This document shows, one piece after another, positions 49,673 through 60,531 of a stretch of DNA of 64,000 bases (position 1 is the first letter of the stretch; each line of letters begins with the position of its first letter). A program made the position numbers and the translations under genes. The DNA lies in NCBI GenBank assembly GCA_944990035.1, contig CALYLX010000157.1, forward strand, positions 310,001-374,000, in the 5' to 3' direction. The notes beneath the pieces were generated by a model that worked only from the letters and a program-made list of their open reading frames with translations, had not been told where the DNA came from and searched no databases. Origin of the DNA: Clitopilus passeckerianus. Taxonomy: Eukaryota; Basidiomycota; Agaricomycetes; Agaricales; Entolomataceae.

Positions 49673-50295
49673 ATTGTGGTAGAGAAGAAAGAGGGTCGAA
49701 GCTTGCTCGAAAGTTGCTTCTTAGAGACCCGTGTTTGTATTGCTGCACCATCACGGGCCAGTGATTTCGAATGAACAGAACCAAGGAGTTGCACCGTTGT
49801 AACTTAGTTTCTAATTCGCCCCTGGAGAAACAGAGTCGAGTAAGAAATCCACTTCTGGGCCTTAGATTTTGTGATTTAAGAAGAAACGTCGTATTATTTC
49901 TGCAGAAGTTCGCCAGAACCGTATCCAAGAGCTCGTCGAGTAGGCAACGAGTGGGAGCAAAGCGGTGGTTGCCGTGCAGGCTGCGAAGCAATCTCGGTTT
50001 GTTGGTGTTTGTGATTAGTATCAACACTGCCACTGTCGATTTCCTGGCCCTCCACCTCGTGGTGACCGCCCGACGCTTTGCTAGGTCCAGCCGCCATGAG
50101 GCTAGGTTTGCAGGTCCAAGCGCTGCTCGTTCGAGGAAAATACGACCATTAATGGGAATGACCGACGCCTCGTGCTTGCTTCCCTTTGCCCTGCCAGAGC
50201 TGCGGTAAAACAAGTGTCAAAGCGCCCTCTTTGCCGCATCGCTTTTCCCATGCAGCTTTGGCACACCTGCCGGCCTGGTGTGCGCTTTGTGATGG
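49673..50295. other. Divergent intergenic region
   Basis: Upstream of GRDP-like copy 2 (minus) and of the single-TM protein (plus). Overlapping open frames exist on both strands (for example 49659-50213 minus), but none has family features, so they are treated as chance ORFs. Confidence 0.35.
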
Positions 50296-50997
50296 ATGAA
50301 ATCATATAAATCTGCGCAGAACTTGCGCTTCATGCCTCTATCACCTCGCTTCGTAACCTTCCAAGTGGACCATATCTTCCTGCTTGTCCGAACCGATACG
50401 CAAATGCCTTACGAGCTCGCACTTCAAGTCATGGACGTTGATGCAGACATCTCAGGAGAGACCTCTAGTCACACCGTTCTCAGATTATCACCCGGCGCAG
50501 TGACACTTCAGATCCTCACGTATGTTCTCCGTACTCGCGTGCATGTTTCCCAACTCAGCATCATTGTTTCTAGCGAAACCCAAAATCACAATGGCCAATC
50601 GAGCCAGCAAATTGCACCAGGCGTCATCCTGAATCTGAGATATCGAGTGTTCTACCAACCACCCCACCTGCAAGTAACAGGAGGCCCTGCCACTCTCCTG
50701 AATCTTTCCTCCGCCATATCACAAGCGATCACAGAACCCCTCGTTCGAACTTTCTTGATCGACGACCAGCATGCTTATGTTGTGATCGGAAAGGTGAAAG
50801 GGCATGGAGGACGTGCAAGTCTAGCGGAATATGAGGAGCCACTGCAAGTCAGACAGATGCGACGTGCTCATCAGTCCCGTACGTTGTGGACCAAATACCA
50901 AGAATTGCGCAAGGTTTCCCCAATGGCCGACGTTGGCGCGTTGATTATTGTCAACCTGTTGTTTGTTTTGGTCGCAATTGTGCGGCAACGTAGTTGA
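50296..50997 (+). CDS. Hypothetical protein with C-terminal membrane anchor
   Basis: Open 233-aa frame with even, beta-rich composition (LALQVMDVDADISGE, VTLQILTYVLRTRVHVSQL, PGVILNLRYRVFYQPP). One hydrophobic segment lies at the extreme C-terminus (ADVGALIIVNLLFVLVAIV) followed by RQRS, the layout of a tail-anchored protein of ER or mitochondrial outer membrane. Alternative starts at 50332 or 50404 (MPYELALQVMD) would remove the basic N-terminus. I do not recognise a family, and no intron is required. Confidence 0.6.
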   Translation: MKSYKSAQNLRFMPLSPRFVTFQVDHIFLLVRTDTQMPYELALQVMDVDADISGETSSHTVLRLSPGAVTLQILTYVLRTRVHVSQLSIIVSSETQNHNGQSSQQIAPGVILNLRYRVFYQPPHLQVTGGPATLLNLSSAISQAITEPLVRTFLIDDQHAYVVIGKVKGHGGRASLAEYEEPLQVRQMRRAHQSRTLWTKYQELRKVSPMADVGALIIVNLLFVLVAIVRQRS

Positions 50998-51493
50998 ACG
51001 CTATCTCTTGGCATAACCGACGAACCATATACCCAACATCATTGTAAAATACCACATTTATTGTAATCAATTTCTATTGTCAATCCGACCAGGAGAATAC
51101 TTGAACAATCCTGCCCATTTGCCAGTACTCATGCCTGGTAGCAAAATCCGAACAGCGTACTGGCTCACTCTAGGCCGAGGGTTTGGTGATCCTCCAGATT
51201 GAATGGCGTAAACTCCAAGTAGTGACGCCTCTGTAACCAGTTCATCCTGTCGAAAGCTTGGCTGCCCACTCGGGATTCCCCGAATAATGTTTTGTAGCTG
51301 GATTCGTAAGTAAACCCGCAGTCGGGAAGAGTAAGATGAAGTGAAAAATAATATCCGTGATAAATGTACATGATGCAAATTACAGATGAATACGGTCGTC
51401 TATGGGTAGATATGCTTGCAAATGCGACAATGATAGCAAGAAAGCAGGATAAAGTCCTTGAGATGTTGCAAATGAAATGGTCCTCCAGAACAT
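50998..51493. other. Intergenic, nothing recognised
   Basis: Between the 3' end of the tail-anchored protein and the 3' end of the ZIP transporter. Minus-strand ORFs here lack features. Confidence 0.4.
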
Positions 51494-53502
51494 CTACTCC
51501 CCGACCAACGCCATCGCCACCGCACCAGTCAACAAGCTCAAAACAGCAAGCACCTTCTTCCACAACTGTGTCCCATGATCTCCATGACCATGTTCTTCCC
51601 GATGTCCATGCCCATTAGGTGGGCTGCTACGGGAACTTTCGCTGTCGCTCTCCTCAGCTGGAAGTTCATGATGATGCCCATGCTCGTGGTGCCCGTGCCC
51701 ATGGTCGCCACTGACATCGCCGAAAACGAAGTCACCCGCGAGCATCTCAACTGTAGCCGCATATATGAGCATTCCGGCGGATATACCAGACATTAGGCCT
51801 TGGATGACCTGCATTTGACCTTTGGGTCCCGGTTAGTAGAGACACTCTGGTATTAGATATGGGGATTGCATGCTTACCCTGCTCTGTTCTGCTAGATCCT
51901 ATCTTAGAAAATGCTAGCATGCCGATAATGATGCCCAGAGGGGTGGTTACAGCGAAAAGAATAGATAACGTTGGCGGAAGCCAGTTCCAAGAACTTGTCT
52001 TCCGCCCATCTGATTCGAGATCTTCTGGGAGTACAAGCTCTGCCGTTGCTGGTGGCGGGGGTGGCGGTGGTACGCTGGCTATCCGAATTCCAAGGGACAG
52101 GCCTTCGAAAAGCTGATGGAATATAATTGCAGTGACCAGAGTGCCTATCACGAGCATCAATACCTATCATACTCGTACGAGCAAAACAATCCCGAAGCAC
52201 TCACTGAAGTCAGACCCAGTCGTGACCGATAATGTCAGACCAATCACCAGAGAATGGATCATGATTCCTAGTTGTAGAACCTAGAAGAAAGAGTAAAGTC
52301 AGGACGCTTTAACTCACGAGGAAACGAGTAAATAACTAACCAGTATTCCAATAACCTGACGCCTTCTGCTAACTTTGGGCTTCTGTTGCTCCACACTCGA
52401 TACCTCTTCCTCATCATCGGCAAGCACAGACTCCGGCTCCAAACCTGCTTGCTCGAATGCCATACGACAAGCACATCGTATATCTCTTGGGTCCCACATA
52501 GACAATGCTCCTGCATGTGGCGGTACTGCTCCCTCAACAGCCTTGGAGAATTGTACAAGACAAGCGGAAGGACGGCTTCGTTCTTGTTGTGATGATAACG
52601 ATGATATTGGTCGAGACTGCACAGAGACCTCGTTCGCTTCCTGTGATGGTGGGGGTGGGTATTGCGTATGAGAGAGGTGGTTTCTGTAGCAATTGGATTT
52701 CCATCATTTTGGAGAGGATGGGGTTTTAGTCGCTCAGCGGGTACTGGGACGGGTACGACAATGGCAGCATCTGCGTTTACGGAAGGTTTCGGGGAAGCTC
52801 TGGGAGTTTGGGAACCACGAGATGAGGCCCTGGTATGTTGCAGAAGTGCAGGTGTCTTCGGGCGAGATGGAGGTTCAGAAGGGGCGGGAGTAGGAGGGGC
52901 TGATTCCGTTGATTGCATGTGGTCGACATAGGTAGTTGAAGCGTCTGAAGAAAATGTTCATTCCGGTGGATACGACGAATACCCAAAATGACGTACATTC
53001 CACTAAGAAAATCACGAGGAGGAAGCAAGACTGTAGAAGCTAGTTAGAGCTCGCAATGCAATGTATAGTATACTTTACTCACATTATAGCGCCAGTCCAG
53101 TGTCCAATTCCAGGGTATTTACCCTTGACCACTTGGGAGTTTAAGGCGTCAAATGCATCAGGTAGTAGATGGCAGAAAGCTGTCGATAATATGACACCTA
53201 GATGCAAGATATATATCACGTTCACATTCCATTGATTAGAGAACGCACCAGTGCCGAAATGCTTGCCGATGAAGAAAACGAGATGTGGTATCCTGAGGAA
53301 GCTGACCTGTTTGGAAAGTCCGGGGAAGGAGACAGCTATACAAAGATTCCATCAGCGTCATTTTTCATTTCATATTCTAGAGCATCGACGCACCTATGAG
53401 TGATACGAAAAATATCCCCAGCATGACGACAATTCGAGGCTCTCTCTCCTCAAGCCTGAGGGTCTCCATCGTTATCGTCCAATCGGGCGTTATGGCTGGC
53501 AT
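51494..53502 (-). CDS. ZIP-family metal (zinc/iron) transporter
   Basis: Multi-exon gene starting at 53502 (MPAITPDWTITMETLRLEE). Membrane segments in order: PRIVVMLGIFFVSLIG, IPHLVFFIGKHFGTGVILST with FCHLLPDAFD (ZIP TM2 metal histidine), GAIILASSSVIFLVECTSFW, LQLGIMIHSLVIGLTLS (TM4, with the His-Ser pair), TLVTAIIFHQLFEGLSLGIR (TM5, HQxFEG), LFAVTTPLGIIIGML and GLMSGISAGMLIYAATVEML. A His-rich loop (HGHGHHEHGHHHEL) lies between the last two TMs, and the chain ends AMALVGE. ZIP proteins move Zn2+ or Fe2+ into the cytosol. In the cytosolic loop, around 52640-52660, the frame must shift by one at a run of five G (plus strand); no splice site explains it. The locus is therefore either mis-sequenced or disrupted. 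Confidence 0.82.
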
Positions 53503-54079
53503 GTTGGGCTCTGAGCGATCCTAGCAGCCCTCTGCAGCCTTCTTGCCGCCTTTATACCTTTTCGAAGGTCTTTTCGGGCTAAGTGCCAGCAAACAGCAAA
53601 GCTGTGGACATCCAGTCCGCCAGAATTGAGTAAGAGATGGTTGTAATGCCCTATTTGCTCCACCCTGAAGTGAGGACCGCACCAGTCGCGAATCGGGCTG
53701 TGGCTCAGAGAAGTCCCAGCCAATCAGATCACGCAGATATTAGCCATTTTCAAGGCTTGGAACTTTGGTGGTACCCCATTCTTCGGCTTCGCTCACAATT
53801 TGGGAACTAGAATTCCAACCCAAAGGTAGAAGATTGTAATCAATTATAAAGTATTACAGAGACTGGCGAGTGTCGAATAGCTAAAGGAGAATTATATGGT
53901 CATCCATCCGGGTGGTACACACAAACGATGACTCGAAACGAGTGTATAGGCGGGCTGACTGAAGAAGAACCGCGAGCTGCGGGTTGAAACACCCTGAGCC
54001 CCGCGGCGGTGGAAGCGGCTTATAGGGGTTTCCTTGGTTGGGGAACGACTCGGCGACGCGATTCCGACCAGCTGGATTA
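53503..54079. other. Intergenic, nothing recognised
   Basis: Promoter side of the ZIP gene and 3' side of MYND copy 1. A minus ORF reaching 53881 belongs to another frame of that gene's intron and last exon. Confidence 0.4.
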
Positions 54080-55253
54080 CTAGTAGACGGTCTCGAAGCA
54101 GTTTTGCTTATGTCCGAGCTTCCAAGGCGCTCCTGGAGTAGCGGGATAGTTCCAGTGCTCTCTCTGGTGGAGGGTGGAACACTAGGCTCCGTTGAATCCA
54201 TCAATCCACGACAGAAATGGCATGAAGAATGATACTCACATATTGTGCTGCCAAGCACCTAGAATTGCAGGAGGAAAGTTTCAGGTAATCGGGGTGGAAT
54301 CATCCATTAGCTCGAAGGTGTTCTGAAAAGGATTTACCTTGCACATGCCTTCAGACCAAACGTCTTCTCGTACCCATGCATGCCACAAGCTTCCCAACCC
54401 CTCATGTTCTTCCGCAAAGGCATAACGTGCTCCTCAATGAACCCAGGGTCACCTGTAAGAAGCATAAAAAGGCGTTCGGATTCCGGTCCTAGTCCATCCT
54501 CCTCTGGATATCGGGTCGCCCATTTGACAAGCCAAACTTTTAGTTCATTACAAATTCTTGAGGGTAGAACCTTCTCCTGGTCATCGTCCTTTATAGCCAC
54601 AACGAGTACGCTTGCAAGGAGACACAGAGCATCTTGTGCGATGTGTTTATATCCCGGTCCCGGCTGCGCCTCCGGAGGTTGATCATAATAACGATCCCAA
54701 TAGGGCGCGAGAGCAAGTATCCTTTCTGCAACCACCTTCGGAAGCCTCCTGTTATTTGCAGCAATCGGTTTCTGCGACTTGAGATATTTGAAGAAGTAAT
54801 TTGGGCAAAAGCGGATGACGGATATTGCGCTATAACGATGATTATGGAGGTGAACCTCTCGTTCAAGATATACATTTCCTTCGAGGCGTTGTCGGCTAGC
54901 GAAGTTGGGTCCAGAAACTTGTCAACAGTACGAGGCAGATATTTTGCCACGAACTCGGAGCTAATGGAGGTCGCTTTTTCTACCGGATAAGCTGTCAACA
55001 TTGCGACCTGAAATGAGAACGGTCGTGGTCAAATACCTGAGCTGATCCATCATTACTATTTACACCTACAAGTTTTTGGCCCCTTCTCATCCGGAGCACC
55101 TCAACGACTTTCGGAGAGCTTTGAGTTTTCTCCTTGACATCTTTGAATTGTTTCAGTTTCGGGTGCTGGCCGCCCAATCGATAGCTAAATCTCACCCCAA
55201 ACGTCCGCCAACAAGTCTGCAGTTACTTCAACTTCCTCATTCGCGCCTTCCAT
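54080..55253 (-). CDS. MYND-finger protein, array copy 1
   Basis: The first exon from 55253 reads MEGANEEVEVTADLLADVWG (donor GTGAGA). A second exon contains KTQSSPKVVEVLRMRRGQ, then FVAKYLPRTVDKFLDPTSL and later VAERILALAPYWDRYY and LPSRICNELKVWLVKWATR. The C-terminal MYND zinc finger is built from three exons: RGWEACGMHGYEKTFGLKACAR, CLAAQY and CSTLHQREHWNYPA...LGHKQNCFETVY, stop at 54080. The acceptor for the last exon is GAGCCTAG at about 54182. The normal second cysteine of CGMHGC is Tyr here, so one zinc ligand may be missing. MYND fingers bind proline-rich peptides; family function in mushrooms is unknown. The internal helical domain is shared by all five copies. Confidence 0.7.
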
Positions 55254-55708
55254 CTGGAACAGCCTCGCAGAGACTGAGAGTTACGGATGTTTGCTGACCG
55301 AAGCAGCGCGACGAAAGTTGCACGATGCATTTTCACCAGCCTGGATCAGGCCGCGTGATTTGCCTGCCCTAACCTGATCGCGTTACGGGCACTGGTGTAC
55401 AGCAGGCCTGTGCGTCGCACGGTCTTTTTCAGCGAACTAGTCCTGGAGCCAGGTTAGCAATGTTGGAGCCAAACGAGAGATGTGCCGAAATTCAATAATA
55501 CTATTCGGGTGTAGAATTCGTATTGTGGTGATCTTTACATGGACATGTAGAGTATAATACTTGTGAAAAAAGAATAAATAAGACTAGAATAGTCCCCAAG
55601 TAGAGCTGGAGAAGGCCTGTCTACGATTTTATAGAAGCGTGGCTCGGAAGACTATGGCCGTAATGCGCGAGAAGATCCATCGTAGCTCGGGGAGTCGCGC
55701 GCCGTCAT
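55254..55708. other. Intergenic region upstream of MYND copy 1
   Basis: Contains a partial version of the conserved upstream box (CCTGCCCTAA at 55363-55372). Nothing else recognised. Confidence 0.4.
55363..55372 (-). promoter_or_regulatory. Partial conserved upstream box, MYND copy 1
   Basis: CCTGCCCTAA, preceded by CCGCGTGATTTG. It shares the core of the boxes at 57061, 59991 and 61851 and lies about 110 bp upstream of the inferred start. Only the 10-nt core is kept. Confidence 0.35.
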
Positions 55709-56959
55709 TCAATACTCCGTCTTGAAACAATGGTTCTTGTGTCCAAGGTTATCATGCGCTCGGATGTCGGGGTAATTCCAATGCGCCTTCTGATGAGCGG
55801 CGGAACACTGTCAGTAAGAGTATTTGGTTAGATCTTGAGTCATGATCATGATAAAACGAACGACAAACTTACATATTGAACGGTGAGGCACCTGGCGGGG
55901 GGAATAAGAGTTAAGATCGTAGAAATGGCGCGACGGTCACGATATCAACACCGACCTTGAGCATGCTTTGAGATTATCCCTTTTCTTGCACCCATGCATA
56001 CCACAGGCCTCCCATCCCTTCATATTTCTTCGTACGGTCATGAGGGTCGGCTTAAGACCTGGTGATTTTGCGGGGTAATTATAAAGAATTTGAAGAAGAA
56101 GAGCCGCAGGCATGCCAATGTCATCAGTGCTTAACGGATAGTTCGGATACCCCCATTTAACAAGCCAGGGCTTTAGTGCCTTTTTAGTGCCCTTAGACAA
56201 GATCTTGTCCTCTTCATCGTCCTTGGCAGATACAACCAGAATAGTACAAAGAATAAAGAGGAGTTTCCAAAGCACAACTCTGTGATTTATCTTTGGGTCT
56301 CCAATTGTTGGGTTCTTTAGCCATCGATCCCAAGCAGGGGCCACAGTTACGAGTCGTTCAGCCATTGCGTTCGCGAGTTGTTTCCCGTTTGCAGCGATCG
56401 GTTTCTGGGATCGCAAGTACTTGTTGAAGTAGCGAGTGATTAGAACTTCAGACAGAGCCCGAGAGAATCCGTTGTCTAAGAGAAGCTCCTGTTTTTGCAA
56501 CTCGTCCGTCCACTCAGAGGGGGCTGAGATATTTAGGAATTTGTCGACAACCGCAGGAAGATATTTTGCCGCAAATTCACAGACGAACCGAAACCCACCC
56601 GTAGGACCGTGGAGATCCACATAAATACCAATCTGTTGACGATTCGAAGGGTCTGCATTTATGAATACTCAAAAGGTGACTTACCATTCCGGCGGGAGCG
56701 AGCAACTTGTACGCTTCAGAGAGGATGGGCGGGATCTCATGAGGTTCTGAGGTTGCCTCCTTGATTCCTGAGCCGTGTGATCAGCTAGGACAGTATATAA
56801 AGGCGTTGGGAAGATGTCACCTAGCCACTCGGCCAGACTATCCGGAGTCACACCCTCCTCCAAAATCCTCTTCGCCGTTGCGCCCATGTTAGGTCTCATT
56901 TTCCGTACCAGCGTAGTGTCAAGACCCGTATCGGGTGTATTTATCGCAAATGAGTTCAC
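55709..56959 (-). CDS. MYND-finger protein, array copy 2 (intact)
   Basis: This is the best-preserved copy. Exon 1, 56959-56821, reads MNSFAINTPDTGLDTTLV...DSLAEWLG. Exon 2 reads IKEATSEPHEIPPILSEAYK to LLAPAGM. The large exon 3 reads IGIYVDLHGPTGGFRF, FAAKYLPAVVDKFLNIS, RYFNKYLRSQKPIAANGKQL, MAERLVTVAPAWDRWL and KALKPWLVKWGYPNYPL. The MYND finger follows: GWEACGMHGCKKRDNLKACSR, CLTVQY and CSAAHQKAHWNYPDI...LGHKNHCFKTEY, stop at 55709. Zinc-binding pattern C-C-C-C-C-H-H-C is complete. MYND domains are protein-interaction modules; no catalytic domain is seen. A conserved box lies about 100 bp upstream of the start. Confidence 0.8.
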
Positions 56960-57854
56960 TATGAGCGGCGCTGCTTGGTCGAGGTAACGACGGGAAGACT
57001 CAAAGTGGTCAACTTGGCGTTGATAAACAAATTGGCAGTGGCGAGTCGGAGCGGAGTTCCCGCGTTTCGACCTGCCCTAAAGCCCGTGATTGAGAGGTTG
57101 GATTCTTGGAAACAAACGCGCCACCAATATCATCACCTGCTAATGTATACTCGTTCTCTCATAGACACGAAGCTCCAGGCTCAACATGTTGAAACCTTTA
57201 CCTGAGGCAGCGGGACATCAACATCATAATTAAAGATGATCCCGCTCAAACGGTCGCTAACGATTCAGAGTTTACAGTTACTTTGATTCATCATTTGAAC
57301 TGTCTGTCTCCTGGAAGCTGGTCGACTTCAAGTCACGAATATTATCAGGCTTGGTCTATCTATGCCTAGATTATGACGCGTGTAGAGAGAGTCACAACCT
57401 CGCACACCCTCAGAAGCAGCGATCTAGGCTTGGGGATTCAGAAATCTCGTGTCCACCTCACCAATTACATCAACATCCTCGTTTGACCCCTCCATCTCTC
57501 GAACTCTGACAAAGGCTGTATTGTTAGGTATTTTGGGCTTCATAAAGCCGTCTGTGATGCCGCCTAAACGTAAAGCGGACCGCGCATTTGCCTGCATTAT
57601 ATTCAAATCGTTCCTGTTCGGGCCGGAACTCTGAGTCTGAGTTGCTGCGGCACACCATGGTGGACTTTTGACTGGAAACAGCCTTGATAATAAGGGTATG
57701 TCTTTGAACTGGCGTAGAGGGGCGTACAAGATATCCTACGACGACGCCAGTAGAGGACGTCCGACAAAGCGGGCTACGATACCAGTACTGGGAATGTTTC
57801 TATGCCAGTGCACCACGAATTCGAAAGGTTTCGTATCCTTTGCACTTCATCACA
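56960..57854. other. Spacer between MYND copies 2 and 3
   Basis: Holds the upstream box of copy 2. Otherwise only short ORFs (for example 57424-57729 minus) without features. Confidence 0.4.
57061..57084 (-). promoter_or_regulatory. Conserved upstream box, MYND copy 2
   Basis: Plus-strand text CGCGTTTC then GACCTGCCCTAAAGCC, about 100 bp upstream of the copy 2 start. Near-identical text precedes copies 4 and 5, at a similar distance. Read on the gene strand the core is GGCTTTAGGGCAGG. Confidence 0.55.
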
Positions 57855-59092
57855 TCAGTACTCCGTCTTGAAGCAGTGATTCCTATGTCCGATATTGTTC
57901 ACGGTGTCGCAATAATTCCAATGCTGTTTCCGATGAGTGGTAGAACACTTCCTAAGCGGTCAGGTCCCTCGTGATCGTGCGTGAACGCGACAACACTCAC
58001 GTATTGAACGGTAAGACACCTAAAGTAAAATGTAAAGATAAGTATATAAACGGTGGGTTCGAATGGAGGTAATGCCACATGCCTTCAGGTTCTCCTTGTT
58101 CTCGCAACCATGCATACCGCACTTCTCCCACCCCTTCAGATTTTTCCTGCTATTCAAAATAATCGCCCTCACACCGGGTTCACGCGCAGAATCGAACAGA
58201 ACCGAAAGTAGGAACTTCGCACCCAATCCAACGCTTTGCTTTTTTACGGGAGCCCACTTTTCAAGCCAGGGCTTCAGCCCGTCCTTGACGTTTGCAGGCA
58301 AAACTTGGTCCTTGCCTTCGTCCTTCTTGGCAGATGTGATGAGGATACTGGAGAGAAAACATAGGTGCTTGAAGACTAGATCGTCGTGGCATACCCCTGG
58401 TATGCCGATGGGTGGACTGTCAAGCCAGATATCCCAATAGGAGCCACAGCCAAAAGTCGTTCCGCAATTGCATTGGCAATGTGTCTGTTTTTGCGGCAAC
58501 AGGCTTTTGCGATCGCAGATACTTGTAAAGGTACGGAGTGGTTTGAACCATCAGGAGAGCTCGAGAGTAACCGTTTTCTAATTGACGCTCATGCTTCAGG
58601 AAATCGTCGACAAACTCAACGGAGGGAGATACGCTGAGGAATTTGTCGACAACCGCAGGAAGATATTTGGCGGCAAATTCACTGAACAACGTAGATAGAT
58701 TTTCTTTCCCGCGGCGCTGGCCATACATGGCAACCTGTCAATTTAAAATGTGAAAGTCAAAGATTGAGACCGGTCAAACATTGCTTACCACCCCAGCTAG
58801 AGCGAACCACCTGTTTTCTTCGGTCATGTCAGGCGGAGGCGCATGAGGCCCTGTATCGGCTTCCTTAACCCCTGAGTGGTACATGCTAGTTAGGGCGAGA
58901 GATATGCGGATATCTGATGATTCCACCTAGCCATTCTGCTATAGTGTCTGCATTCACGGTCATCTCACCCTCCTCCATTATATCCTTTGGAGTCCGCCCC
59001 GTGCCAGGCCCAACTCTTCCCATGAGTGAAGCGAGTTCAACGCGACCTAATTTGGGAGGATCATATGGCATAGTAAAATTCATGCGATTCAT
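57855..59092 (-). pseudogene. MYND-finger gene, array copy 3 (frameshifted)
   Basis: Exon 1 from 59092 reads MNRMNFTMPYD, then VNADTIAEWLG; exon 2 reads VKEADTGPHAPPPDMTEENR; then FAAKYLPAVVDKFLSVS. After RSQKPVAAK the frame changes (next homologous block RHIANAIAERLLAVAP) and changes again to reach WDIWLDSPPIGIPG. These are two single-nucleotide shifts around 58430-58500. After that the frame is open: LKPWLEKWAP, GWEKCGMHGCENKENLKACG, and the finger end CSTTHRKQHWNY...IGHRNHCFKTEY, stop 57855. No GT-AG intron explains the shifts. All MYND ligands remain, so decay is recent or the sequence has errors. Confidence 0.65.
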
Positions 59093-59135
59093 GTTGAGCA
59101 GTGATAGTGGGGAAATGGCAGAAATGGTAAGTAGT

Positions 59136-59915
59136 AGTTCCCTTTTGGCGTCCTCAGATAAGAGCGTGTCCTTCTCATCGTCCTTGGCAGATACGGCCAG
59201 GATAGTGTAAAAAGGGAACAGAAGTTTGCTCAGCAGATCCTTGTAACACATGTTTCGTCTTAAGATTGGCGGGGTCTTAAGCCAGCAATCCCAAGTAGGT
59301 GCCACAGTCACGAGTCGTTCAGCCATCGCGTTCGCGAGTTGTTTCTTGTTTGCTGCAATAGGTTTCTGAGAGATCGCAAATATTTGTTGAAATAAGGGTA
59401 ATGAGAACTTCGCGGAGAGCTCGAGAGTATCCTTTGTCGAAGAGGAGCTCCTGTTTCTGAAACTCGTTGGTCCACGCAGAGGGTGCTGATATGTTGAGGA
59501 ATTTGTCGATGACTGCAGGAAGGTATTTTGCCGCCAATTCACAGACCATCCTAAATCCACTTCCCGAACCGTGGAGTTGCCCGTATATTCCAACCTATCC
59601 ACGATGCGAGGGCCTGAGATTGATGACACTTAGATGGCGACTTACCATCCCCTTTGGAATGAGCAGCCTGCGCACCTCAGAGAGGTTAGGCGGGGGCGCA
59701 TGAGGCCGGGTCGCTTCCTTGATACCCGGGTGGAGAGATCAGCTTGGGCGATGCATACATATAGGTGTTGAGAGGAGATTACCCAGCCACTCTGCTAATG
59801 AATCCGCATTTACGGGCATACCGTCCTCCTCCACGCATTCCGCCAAGGTTGCGCCCATGTTGAGCCTCATTTTGAGTGAAGTCTCTAGAACTGTATTTAT
59901 ACCGGGGTTATGCAT
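59136..59915 (-). pseudogene. MYND-finger gene, array copy 4 (frameshifted, 3'-truncated)
   Basis: Exon 1 from 59915 reads MHNPGINTVLETSLK, then VNADSLAEWLG; next IKEATRPHAPPPNLSEVRRL and VCELAAKYLPAVIDKFLNIS. Against copy 2, the stretch after REVLIT has lost one nucleotide (before the YFNKYLRS homologue) and gained two (GATCTCTCAG against GATCCCAG), so the frame is broken. Homology ends abruptly after LLSEDAKREL near 59136. Copy 3 begins only ~45 bp further on the same strand, so the MYND finger was probably deleted in an unequal exchange. The conserved box is kept upstream. Confidence 0.65.
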
Positions 59916-59990
59916 CGCGTAATAGTTCGTTATGAGCGGGATGACCAGAACGGAAAGAGAAAGTGGTGAAGGCCAGCTGAGCACATTCTC

Positions 59991-60013
59991 GCGTTTGGAC
60001 TTGCCCTAAAGCC
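59991..60013 (-). promoter_or_regulatory. Conserved upstream box, MYND copy 4
   Basis: GCGTTTGGAC then TTGCCCTAAAGCC, close to the copy 2 box. About 75-100 bp upstream of the copy 4 start. Confidence 0.5.
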
Positions 60014-60110
60014 AATGATCAAGAAGTCGGAATTCAGATTAACCAGCTCATTCGGCCAATTTTGAGTAATTCAGTGAGGCGAACGAGAGGCCTTCAAACT
60101 CAAAGGATTA

Positions 60111-60288
60111 GGGTCTTTCAAAGTTGAAAAGTTTCGTCCCATTAATGGGTATTCCGCTACCTCCCTTATTCGTCCCTTGCTTTAAACAGAGAGTTTGGCA
60201 TGTATACTTTTCACCATTCTCAGTTTCAGACCGAAGAAGGGTCGGGAATGGTGAATAATGGAACCAAACTTTTCAACTTTGAAACCCC
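60111..60288. mobile_element. MITE, PIF/Harbinger-like (178 bp)
   Basis: Terminal inverted repeats of about 33 bp: the left end starts GGGTCTTTCAAAGTTGAAAA, and the reverse complement of the right end starts GGGGTTTCAAAGTTGAAAA. Both continue GTTT...CCATTA with a few mismatches. TTA flanks both sides (60108-60110 and 60289-60291), as expected for a 3-bp TWA target duplication of the PIF/Harbinger group. No coding capacity. It lies between MYND copies 4 and 5. Confidence 0.75.
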
Positions 60289-60531
60289 TTATTACTTGCG
60301 ACAGTGCTAAAGCTTAGCCTCGATTGTGAATCTGGAAGTATAGACAGGGTTAACGAGTAGTCACAGCCGCCGGCTGAAAGCTGGTAATGATCCCATTTAT
60401 ACGTGTTTACTCGACAGCAACAGCAGAGTACACAATGGACCGGGGCTACAATATCGACACAACACTCCTTGGGAACCGTCATGCATTGCACACCAAACCA
60501 GACCATTACCTTTCGCAGTTCGCACTCTGTT

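Noticed and set aside
49659..50213. 184-aa minus-strand ORF (and overlapping plus ORF 49771-50208)
   Set aside because: Both strands are open over the same bases, neither has family features, and the region is where the divergent promoters should be.
53881..54258. 125-aa minus ORF as a separate gene
   Set aside because: It is another frame of MYND copy 1's intron and last exon; the spliced frame gives a proper MYND end stopping at 54080.
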